A DNA stretch of 5,348 nucleotides from CAYTLQ01 sp964438715 (GTDB taxonomy: Bacteria; Bacteroidota; Ignavibacteria; Ignavibacteriales; Ignavibacteriaceae), in NCBI GenBank assembly GCA_964438715.1, contig CAYTLQ010000156.1, forward strand, positions 1-5,348. Reading direction: 5' to 3'. The position numbers were made by a program, and so were the translations under genes. Within the stretch, counting starts at the first letter, position 1, and each line of letters starts with the position of its first letter. Below the pieces are notes generated by a model that was not told the origin of the DNA, searched no databases, and saw nothing but the letters and a program-made list of their open reading frames with translations. Below, piece by piece: positions 1 to 5,348 of the stretch.

Positions 1-11
1 GTTATAATATT

Positions 12-160
12 ATCCAGAGGATTTTCAATCCGGAGAATGTTCGATCCGGAGGATTTAACAATCCAGAAGATCTTCGATCCAGAGGATTTAAAAATCCGGA
101 GGATTTACAATCCAGAGGATCTTCGATCCAGAGGATTTACAATCCGGAGGATCTTCGATT
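12..160. repeat. Tandem array of about nine 16-17 bp imperfect palindromic units
   Basis: ATCC (ATTT in the last, decayed copy) recurs at 12, 28, 44, 61, 77, 94, 110, 126, 142 and 158, so the period is 16 or 17 bp. Each unit reads RATCC, then GGA or AGA, then GGATY, then a 3-4 nt link, then the next RATCC. GGATY and the following RATCC form a 5 bp inverted repeat. The cells are 19-31, 35-47 (degenerate), 51-64, 68-80 (4 bp), 84-97, 101-113, 117-129, 133-145 and 149-160 (decaying). Links are TTC, TAC, TAAC or TAAA on the plus strand, which read GAA, GTA, GTTA and TTTA on the minus strand. The array starts near the window edge, so its left limit is uncertain. It lies about 55 bp beyond the stop codon of the lipoprotein gene. 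Function is unknown; it could be a 3'-UTR structure or an intergenic palindromic repeat family. Confidence 0.9.
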
Positions 161-214
161 TGCGATTAGAAGAGTTAATTTTCGCCCATTTTGTCGTACA
201 CCTGCGAGACCTCA

Positions 215-643
215 TCACTCGCCGCCGAGTTCAAATTCCTTTTCTGCTGAAACAGACTGATTTTTAAACTGATCGGTAACAGAAAAGAGAATTTTATACT
301 TCCCTGCTGAATATGTTGAATCGAGCTCAAACTGAGTTTCAATTGCAACATCATTGATTCGTTCATTATTCTTTTTATCGTCAACCACTCCGGTTGAAAT
401 CTCTTTCAGTTTTCTCCCCTCAGGTGTAACAACATCAATAGAGTATTTCAGTTTAACGAAGTAAGTATTATTTTCTTCATTCTGTTGGAATCCTTTCACC
501 CGTATGGAAGCATTCACTTCCCAGCCATCACCAAGATCGAATGCAAATGCCTCTGGGCTGAATAAAGTTAATTTATCTTCCTCTTTTTTCCCACAGCCAA
601 TAATAAGTAATAAAAGAACAACAACAGTTAAATATCTTTTCAT
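215..643 (-). CDS. Small predicted lipoprotein of unknown function
   Basis: This 142-residue protein begins with a type II signal peptide: basic MKRY, a run of V/L/I at residues 5-15, then the lipobox IIGC with C17 as the lipidated cysteine. It is therefore probably membrane-anchored and faces the periplasm or outside. A charged linker (KKEEDK) follows. The rest alternates polar and hydrophobic residues and ends with a GKYKILFSVTDQF-type strand near residues 113-125, which looks like a beta-sandwich or Ig-like domain. That fold is inference, and I do not recognise the family. ATG at 643 was chosen because it gives an intact signal peptide. No clear ribosome binding site precedes it, only A/T-rich sequence. 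The serC terminator ends about 20 nt upstream of the start, so the gene is either read through from serC or uses a promoter squeezed into that gap. The repeat array lies beyond its 3' end. Confidence 0.8.
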   Translation of the reverse strand: MKRYLTVVVLLLLIIGCGKKEEDKLTLFSPEAFAFDLGDGWEVNASIRVKGFQQNEENNTYFVKLKYSIDVVTPEGRKLKEISTGVVDDKKNNERINDVAIETQFELDSTYSAGKYKILFSVTDQFKNQSVSAEKEFELGGE

Positions 644-663
644 AATAGTGTAGTATAGTTATT

Positions 664-691
664 AAAAAAGAGTGGAGCGGTGCTCCACTCT
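664..691 (-). terminator. Rho-independent terminator of serC
   Basis: A perfect 10 bp inverted repeat is present: AGAGTGGAGC at 669-678 and GCTCCACTCT at 682-691, with a 3 nt loop. Read on the minus strand, the stem is followed directly by a run of T (669-664). The stem begins 9 nt after the serC stop codon. On the plus strand no T run follows, so termination should act only on minus-strand transcripts. It also sits about 20 nt ahead of the lipoprotein start codon. Confidence 0.92.
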
Positions 692-700
692 GAAATTATT

Positions 701-1789
701 TTATCCGTTTTTTGATTTAAAGTCATTCATGAATGCAACAAGATCTTCAACACCTTTTTTCGGGAAGGCATTATAAATTGAAGCACGAAGACCGCCTACA
801 GAGCGATGACCCTTAAGCCCATCGAATCCGGCTTTTGTTGCTTCGCTGATAAGTTTTTTCTCAAGCTCTTCAGAAGGAAGTCGGAAAGTAACATTCATAA
901 GAGAGCGGCTGTCGGGTTGAGCATGTCCTCTATAAAATCCGCCGCTGTTATCAATGCAATCATAAAGAAGTTTTGCTTTTTCTTTATTGAGGGCATACAT
1001 CCAGTCAAGTCCGCCGTTTTTCAATAGCCACTTACATACCAGCCCGATTATATAAACACCGAAGGTGTTAATTGTATTATAAAGAGAATCATTTTCGATA
1101 TGTGTTTTATAACTGAGCATTGTATGAAGTGAATCCTGAGATCTTTCCTGCAAATCTTTTCGGATAATAACCACTGTAACACCTGCAGGACCCATATTCT
1201 TCTGTGCGCCGGCATAAATAAGCGCATATTTCGAGACATCTATTTTCTTATGCAAAATATCGGATGAAGCATCGCAAACAAGAGGCACATTTCCAACTTC
1301 AGGTTCAGTACTCCACTCAGTACCGTAAATAGTATTGTTCGAGGTAAAATGCACATAGGCGGCATCAGGGTCAAGCTGTAATTCGCTTTGCTTTGGTATC
1401 CTAATAAAATTCTCCGATTCAGTAGAAGCGGCGATATTGACAGTGCCGACCCGCTTTGCTTCTTTCACTGCCTTTTTCGACCAGGTGCCGGTGACAATAT
1501 AATCAGCTTTGTTTTTTGGCGGCATAAGATTAAGCGCTACCATAGAAAACTGCAGACTTGCACCACCTTGCAGAAATAGAACTTCGTAATCGTCTGATAT
1601 ACCGAGGAGAGTCTTAAAGTCTGTTTTTGTTTTTAAATGAATTTCGTCGTAAGTTTTTGAGCGATGGCTCATTTCAAGAATCGACATCCCCGCTCCGGGG
1701 TATGAAAATAAATTTTGTTGTGCTTCAAGGAGAACTTCTTCGGGGAGTACTGCCGGGCCGGCGCTAAAATTATATATTCTTTTTTCCAT
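701..1789 (-). CDS. serC: Phosphoserine aminotransferase SerC
   Basis: SerC is a cytoplasmic PLP enzyme that transfers the amino group of glutamate to 3-phosphohydroxypyruvate, giving phosphoserine (step two of serine synthesis). In many bacteria it also serves the DXP-dependent PLP pathway. The 362-residue length matches the E. coli enzyme. Visible marks are the N-terminal NFSAGPA (7-13), SHRS (41-44, substrate phosphate), the LQGGAS phosphate loop (73-78), W103, the TSNNTIYGTEW segment (149-159), the Asp of CDASSD (D173, facing the PLP ring nitrogen) and the Schiff-base lysine K197 in GAQKNMGPAG. Near the C terminus, GHRSVGGLRAS carries the substrate-binding arginines. All expected catalytic residues are present. 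ATG at 1789 is preceded by AGGT at a 6 nt distance, a fair Shine-Dalgarno site. It has its own likely promoter (1836-1864) and terminator (664-691), so it is probably monocistronic. serA is not adjacent. Confidence 0.97.
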   Translation of the reverse strand: MEKRIYNFSAGPAVLPEEVLLEAQQNLFSYPGAGMSILEMSHRSKTYDEIHLKTKTDFKTLLGISDDYEVLFLQGGASLQFSMVALNLMPPKNKADYIVTGTWSKKAVKEAKRVGTVNIAASTESENFIRIPKQSELQLDPDAAYVHFTSNNTIYGTEWSTEPEVGNVPLVCDASSDILHKKIDVSKYALIYAGAQKNMGPAGVTVVIIRKDLQERSQDSLHTMLSYKTHIENDSLYNTINTFGVYIIGLVCKWLLKNGGLDWMYALNKEKAKLLYDCIDNSGGFYRGHAQPDSRSLMNVTFRLPSEELEKKLISEATKAGFDGLKGHRSVGGLRASIYNAFPKKGVEDLVAFMNDFKSKNG

Positions 1790-1835
1790 TTACTTACCTG
1801 GTTAAAATTGAGAAAACAGTCAAAATGCTTTTACT

Positions 1836-1864
1836 AAAATACCCTAAAATTTCATTACTCTCAA
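1836..1864 (-). promoter_or_regulatory. Candidate serC promoter
   Basis: Reading the minus strand, TTGAGA (1864-1859) is followed by a 17 bp spacer and TATTTT (1841-1836), which is sigma-70-like spacing. TATTTTAG is also one mismatch from the Bacteroidota -7 element TAnnTTTG. Transcription would start near 1829 and give a leader of about 40 nt. The DNA is AT-rich, so chance matches are likely. The placement between two minus-strand genes, upstream of serC, is the main support. Confidence 0.35.
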
Positions 1865-1974
1865 TTCTTAAATTTACCTGAAATTTATCTCTGTTAGTTT
1901 ACTGTGGCAAGCTGAAATTGCATGAAATTTATTGTCGAAAAAAATATACCCGAGAAAGAATATTAAAACACATT

Positions 1975-3249
1975 TTATTTCCGCATTGCTTGTTTTAACA
2001 CATCCCACCATTTGTAATCTATAATATGTACAATATCAAATATCATTAGACCCGCTGTTTTTTCAAGACACATTTTTACAGCACGGGAAAATTGTTCCGG
2101 ATTATCCCTATATTGCTCGACATAAAGTCCACCAATGACTGGAACAGCCCCATTGACAACCCTCTGAGCAATTTCTGCTGAGCCTTCAACTGAGTACCAG
2201 TATTCCCTACCCTTGCCCATTCCGGCCTCGTTTCGGGCGATTTTCTCCTCATTTAATTTTTCGACTTCCGATTTTGTAACTTCAAAAAAGTAGCATCCGG
2301 ATGTATAAAGGTCCAACAGTTCAGCATACCCGTAATTTTTGTACTCCGGAGTTGCCCAATCATACTCAACAGAGGGGTCATAACCGGAGGAAGCCCAGTT
2401 TGCACCCACTTCAAAATAAAGAGGATACCATGCACCTGTATAGTCACCGAATAGTATGTTCGGGTTAATCGCTTTAATTTCAGCCCGTGCCTCTGCGATA
2501 AAGTGGTAAATGACCGAAGCCCGCCATTCGAGCCATTTACGGAAGTAAGGACCTTCTTTTCGTTGTTTTTCTCCTTTTGCATTTTTTGTCCATTGAAAAA
2601 TTGATTCGGGGAAATCCGGCACTTGTTCACCTATGTATTGTTCAAAGGCTTTTCGTGATTCGTTACTGAAATCAGCTTCAATACCGTCATAACGAACACG
2701 GTCGAGTATAATACCATCAAGGGCAGGATAGTTTTTTACGAGCTCTTTAAGAATGTTTAACTCATGTTCCTGAACTTCGCGTAATGCAGGATTTGTCATT
2801 GCGGAGTATTTGTGTTTGAGTTTTGTGATAGGAACTATTCCCGAGTCGGTGTAATTGAAGCTCTGCCAATGGAACTTATCGTTGTAAATCAGTCCACGAT
2901 CAAAAAAATTATGGCCCGCAACAAAGATGTTAAGAGAGGCATGCACTTTCAAATTTAACTTGTGCGCATTATCGATAAATACCTGAAGGAAGTTGAAGGA
3001 TTTTTCTCTCTTCACTCCCTGCCATTCCAGCATTTGCGGTGCATATTGGGAAGGAAAAAGCGTCTCACCTGTTATTGGCTTAACATCAACCACAACATCG
3101 GTAAAGCCGCATTCTTTAGCCTTACTAAGATAAAAACTAATTGAATCTTCGCTACTCAAACGCCCGAAATTCGCGGTGGCATCGAACCACAATAAATTCT
3201 GCTGAGAAAAAACACTAATAGTTAAAAGGAAGAAAAAGAGAAATTGCAT
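1975..3249 (-). CDS. Secreted GHL10/DUF187-like TIM-barrel protein, putative glycoside hydrolase
   Basis: This 424-residue protein has a hydrophobic signal sequence (residues 2-15) and probable cleavage near SVFSQ-QN, so it is exported. The n-region has no Lys or Arg, which is unusual, but no ATG, GTG or TTG lies upstream before the in-frame stop. The body resembles the glycosyl-hydrolase-like GHL10/YddW group. A DVVVDVKPITGETLF strand (51-65) matches the family's pattern, in which beta-2 leads to a substrate loop. HASLNIF (103-109) follows, and LDGIILDRVRYD (178-189) matches the DG-x-x-x-D-x-x-RY motif on the barrel's acidic face. The C-terminal GLMIFDIVHI (400-409) fits a late strand. D183 and nearby acidic residues are candidate catalytic groups by inference. 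The true substrate is not visible. It is divergent from the flavoprotein gene. I see no terminator after it. Family assignment is fairly sure; enzymatic activity is not. Confidence 0.68.
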   Translation of the reverse strand: MQFLFFFLLTISVFSQQNLLWFDATANFGRLSSEDSISFYLSKAKECGFTDVVVDVKPITGETLFPSQYAPQMLEWQGVKREKSFNFLQVFIDNAHKLNLKVHASLNIFVAGHNFFDRGLIYNDKFHWQSFNYTDSGIVPITKLKHKYSAMTNPALREVQEHELNILKELVKNYPALDGIILDRVRYDGIEADFSNESRKAFEQYIGEQVPDFPESIFQWTKNAKGEKQRKEGPYFRKWLEWRASVIYHFIAEARAEIKAINPNILFGDYTGAWYPLYFEVGANWASSGYDPSVEYDWATPEYKNYGYAELLDLYTSGCYFFEVTKSEVEKLNEEKIARNEAGMGKGREYWYSVEGSAEIAQRVVNGAVPVIGGLYVEQYRDNPEQFSRAVKMCLEKTAGLMIFDIVHIIDYKWWDVLKQAMRK

Positions 3250-3314
3250 ATTACATACTTTTTGCTTAGATAAAGACCTTTAAAAATAGATTGTTTTGAA
3301 GCATAATCATAAAC
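3250..3314. promoter_or_regulatory. Divergent intergenic region between the GHL10-like and YpdA-like genes
   Basis: Two genes start outward from this 65 bp AT-rich gap, so it should contain both promoters. On the plus strand TTGCTT (3262-3267) could be a -35 element, but the matching -10 (around 3285-3290) is poor. No convincing ribosome binding site precedes either start codon. No operator-like palindrome stands out. The call rests on gene arrangement rather than on motifs. Confidence 0.45.
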
Positions 3315-4292
3315 ATGAATGACAAATTTGTGAAATACGATGTAATAATTATAGGGGCAGGACCTATCGGCCTGGCATGTGGTATCGAGGCAAAAAAAGC
3401 AGGGCTCCGCTATCGTATAATAGAAAAAGGCTGTCTGGTTAATTCAATATATCACTATCCCGCAAACATGACCTTTTTTTCGACATCAGAACGCCTTGAA
3501 CTTGGCGGTATTCCTTTTATTTCAACAGGCAGTAAACCAACACGAACAGAAGCACTTGAATACTATCGGCGGGTTGCGGATAGTTATCAGCTCTCCATCA
3601 ACCTTTACGAAAAAGTCGTTGAAGTTAATGATGAAGACGCAGGCTATACGGTTATTACTGAGAAAGGGCATTATCTTGCAGGAGCTGTAATCGTGGCAAT
3701 TGGCTTTTATGATAATCCCAATCTTTTAGGTGTACCCGGAGAAGAACTGCCAAAAGTAAAGCATTATTATGATGAGCCTCACCCCTATTTCGGACAAAAT
3801 GTAATTGTAGTTGGAGGAGGAAACAGTGCTGTAGATGCTGCATTAGAGACCTATCGGAGGGGAGCAAATGTAACAATGGTGGTAAAAAAAGATGCCTTAG
3901 ATAAGGGAGTGAAATATTGGGTGCGTCCCGATATTGAAAATAGGATTCAGGAAGGATCCATCAAGGCATATTTTAATGCTGTGATAGTCTCTATTCATCC
4001 AACTTCTGTAACGGTAAAACTTCGTGATGAAAAAATTACTATTGAAAACGATTTTGTACTGGCAATGACCGGGTATCATCCTGATTTTTCTTTTCTCAGG
4101 CGACTTGGAATTGAACTACAGGATGACGAAGATAACACACCGGTACATAATCCGGAAACATTTGAAACTAATAAGAAAAACATTTACCTGGCAGGAGTTG
4201 TCTGTTCCGGTGCCAATACAGGGAAGTGGTTTATAGAAAATTCACGATACCATGCCGAACGGGTTATTTCGCGTATTGCAGAAGATAAGTAA
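3315..4292 (+). CDS. ypdA: YpdA-family FAD/NAD(P)H oxidoreductase (bacillithiol disulfide reductase-like)
   Basis: This 325-residue cytoplasmic flavoprotein has two dinucleotide-binding motifs. The first is GAGPIG (14-19) for FAD, with E37 ending the second strand; the second is GGGNSA (167-172) for NADPH. AIGFYDNP (128-135) links the domains, and IYLAGVV (290-296) is the C-terminal FAD-contact motif. The YpdA signature is the block EKGCLVNSIYHYP (37-49) followed by FFSTSERLELGGIPF, then PTRTEALEYYRRV. It lacks the CxxC of thioredoxin reductases. In Firmicutes YpdA (Bdr) reduces bacillithiol disulfide with NADPH and uses a cysteine inside the first glycine motif (GGGPCG, Cys14 in S. aureus). 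Here that position is I18; the nearest cysteine is C22. The substrate may therefore differ or the mechanism may be altered. ATG at 3315 gives the correct N terminus for the FAD motif. It converges on the next gene with 15 bp between stops. Confidence 0.88.
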   Translation: MNDKFVKYDVIIIGAGPIGLACGIEAKKAGLRYRIIEKGCLVNSIYHYPANMTFFSTSERLELGGIPFISTGSKPTRTEALEYYRRVADSYQLSINLYEKVVEVNDEDAGYTVITEKGHYLAGAVIVAIGFYDNPNLLGVPGEELPKVKHYYDEPHPYFGQNVIVVGGGNSAVDAALETYRRGANVTMVVKKDALDKGVKYWVRPDIENRIQEGSIKAYFNAVIVSIHPTSVTVKLRDEKITIENDFVLAMTGYHPDFSFLRRLGIELQDDEDNTPVHNPETFETNKKNIYLAGVVCSGANTGKWFIENSRYHAERVISRIAEDK

Positions 4293-4307
4293 TGCTAACA
4301 ATCACAT

Positions 4308-5135
4308 TTATGTAATTTGTATGCCTGCAAGCGCATCGAAAAACTCAGAAGTAACAGGATCACCGTTTCTTTTATACGCATTTGAGAGGTTGTTAAGCAC
4401 TCTTCTGATGATTACTTCGATCGGGGTAGTTTCGTAGGCTAATTTAATGATATCGTACATGTTTTGCTTTTCAAGTTCTTCAAGATCTTCTTCGAAGATA
4501 AATCTACCACCGTTGTAACAGTCAACCAGAACAATTTCATTTTGCTGATTATGGAACCGTGCGAGAAAATGACCGGGGAAATTACAGCCTTCTATCTCTA
4601 ATCCGAGGCGGTTTCCGACAAGCATATAAATAATTACAAGGGTAATTGGTATTGCCTGCCCGGCTTCTATTGCATAAACGATATTGCTGTTCATGGGGTT
4701 ATAATAATCGTTAACAGCGCCCTTTAACCTCTTATGTTGAAACAAAAAGTTTGAGAGGTCGTACGGATCGCCAAAGCGGAAATCCTGAAAATACTCATGG
4801 GTAAGTTTATCCAGCAGTTTACCGGCTTTAACAGGATAATTCCTACCATATTGAAACGAGGCAATAAGACTCATTGCTTCTTCAAGTTTCTGAATGGGAT
4901 CGGTAATTTCTATAAGTCCCGGCCATTTACCCCGAAGCCAAGCTCTGTCGTTTTTTTCGAATAACTCCCTAAGCACACTTTTGCGCTCATCATCGAGTTG
5001 TATCGACATAGATTGTAAATCTTCTTCAAGAGTGACCCCATAAGCTTCAAGGGCTTTGAGAATACTGCTTCGGATTTCTTCCGATGGGTCGTCGAGAAGA
5101 TCAATAAGATGCGGTATTTGCTTTTGGTCTTTCAC
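4308..5135 (-). CDS. HEAT-repeat and SirB1/transglutaminase-like protein
   Basis: This 275-residue soluble protein has no signal peptide. Residues 7-33 (IPHLIDLLDD...) form one HEAT-like helical repeat. Residues about 80-215 match the SirB1 N-terminal (Transglut_core2) domain: YYNPMNSN (144-151), AIPITLVIIY (161-170), RLGLEIEGCNFPGHF (176-190) and LVDCYNGGRF (203-212). The C-terminal RVLNNLSNAYKRNGD (245-259) matches the usual helical end of the family. H189 and D205 occupy the positions of the transglutaminase His and Asp, but the helix that would carry the catalytic Cys reads AIPIT, so classic transglutaminase activity is doubtful. The family's exact role is not established. The start is GTG at 5135, because no in-frame ATG, GTG or TTG occurs between it and an upstream TAG, and the next Met (M43) would remove the HEAT repeat. 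Confidence 0.85.
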   Translation of the reverse strand: MKDQKQIPHLIDLLDDPSEEIRSSILKALEAYGVTLEEDLQSMSIQLDDERKSVLRELFEKNDRAWLRGKWPGLIEITDPIQKLEEAMSLIASFQYGRNYPVKAGKLLDKLTHEYFQDFRFGDPYDLSNFLFQHKRLKGAVNDYYNPMNSNIVYAIEAGQAIPITLVIIYMLVGNRLGLEIEGCNFPGHFLARFHNQQNEIVLVDCYNGGRFIFEEDLEELEKQNMYDIIKLAYETTPIEVIIRRVLNNLSNAYKRNGDPVTSEFFDALAGIQIT

Positions 5136-5348
5136 TTTTACAATTTTTTTCCGAAAAATAATGAAAATCTAAAATAACTTCAGGGCTACTTTTCAGCGCA
5201 TGTTTGCATCCTAAAATCCGATATAGAGGCGAAAATTAAAAGAAATTTCTTATCGAAACTATGAATTTTCATTTGAGTTAGACATTGATAAAAGATTTTT
5301 GCTTGAGGGATGATTTTTTGGGTCATTAAGAACAAAGTATTTCCCTTA

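Noticed and set aside
12..160. CRISPR array
   Set aside because: The period is only 16-17 bp, there are no unique spacers of normal length, and no cas genes are nearby. The intervening bases are 3-4 nt links drawn from a few types.
37..267. Plus-strand open frame with repeated FDPEDL-like peptides
   Set aside because: It is the translation of the 16/17 bp repeat array running antisense into the lipoprotein gene. Adjacent 16 and 17 bp units keep a frame open by summing to 33 bp. There is no properly spaced ribosome binding site, and it has no independent protein character.
1879..1932. Direct repeat TGAAATTTAT at 1879-1888 and 1923-1932, with a partial copy at 1913
   Set aside because: Short, AT-rich matches within an AT-rich intergenic region. 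No periodic or palindromic structure makes them stand out as an operator.
1930..1974. Terminator after the GHL10-like gene
   Set aside because: A T run is present on the minus strand (about 1943-1937), but no stable inverted repeat precedes it.
2253..2630. 125-residue minus-strand open frame inside the GHL10-like gene
   Set aside because: It is an alternative frame of a gene with a clear signal peptide and family motifs. The peptide is rich in K, R, S and T without domain character.
5186..5347. Minus-strand open frame at the right edge that could be the 3' end of another gene
   Set aside because: It has about 53 codons with low-complexity, unremarkable composition and no recognisable motif. 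It stops about 50 bp before the SirB1-like gene. In AT-rich intergenic DNA this length is expected by chance.
5310..5348. Possible plus-strand gene start running off the window
   Set aside because: Only 13 codons are visible, and the GAGGG ahead of the ATG is too close to serve as a normal ribosome binding site. Too little sequence to support a call.

Overview
The window reads as an ordinary AT-rich bacterial chromosome segment, most likely from the Bacteroidota/Chlorobi/Ignavibacteria side of the FCB group. That placement is inference. It rests on the mostly weak Shine-Dalgarno signals, the mix of protein families (a YpdA-type flavoprotein, a HEAT plus SirB1 transglutaminase-like protein, a secreted GHL10-like TIM-barrel protein) and the AT-rich intergenic DNA. 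No rRNA, tRNA, insertion sequence, CRISPR array or phage gene was seen.

Layout from left to right. Positions 12-160 hold a tandem array of about nine 16-17 bp units. Each unit is a small inverted repeat (GGATY, 3-4 nt loop, RATCC). The array lies just downstream of a minus-strand gene for a small lipoprotein of unknown function (215-643). Upstream of that on the same strand is serC (701-1789), phosphoserine aminotransferase, ended by a textbook intrinsic terminator (664-691). A 185 bp gap (1790-1974) carries a plausible serC promoter. Next, still on the minus strand, is a 424-residue secreted GHL10/DUF187-like protein (1975-3249). A 65 bp divergent intergenic region separates it from a plus-strand YpdA-family FAD/NAD(P)H oxidoreductase (3315-4292). 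That gene converges, with a 15 bp gap, on a minus-strand HEAT/SirB1 transglutaminase-like gene with a GTG start (4308-5135). The last 213 bp (5136-5348) are AT-rich. They must hold the promoter of that gene, but I can support no gene or clear element there.

The five genes do not form an obvious shared pathway. serC is serine (and possibly PLP) biosynthesis. The YpdA-like protein suggests low-molecular-weight thiol redox chemistry. The GHL10-like protein suggests work on a carbohydrate outside the cytoplasm. The window looks like independent transcription units rather than one operon or a defence island.

The most unusual thing is the hairpin array at 12-160. Its fifth stem pair switches between T:A and C:G with both sides changing together, and in the orientation of the neighbouring gene most loops read GNA or GNNA. 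The second is the YpdA-like protein, which appears to lack the family's proposed catalytic cysteine in its first glycine motif. I see no evidence for a larger undescribed multi-gene system.
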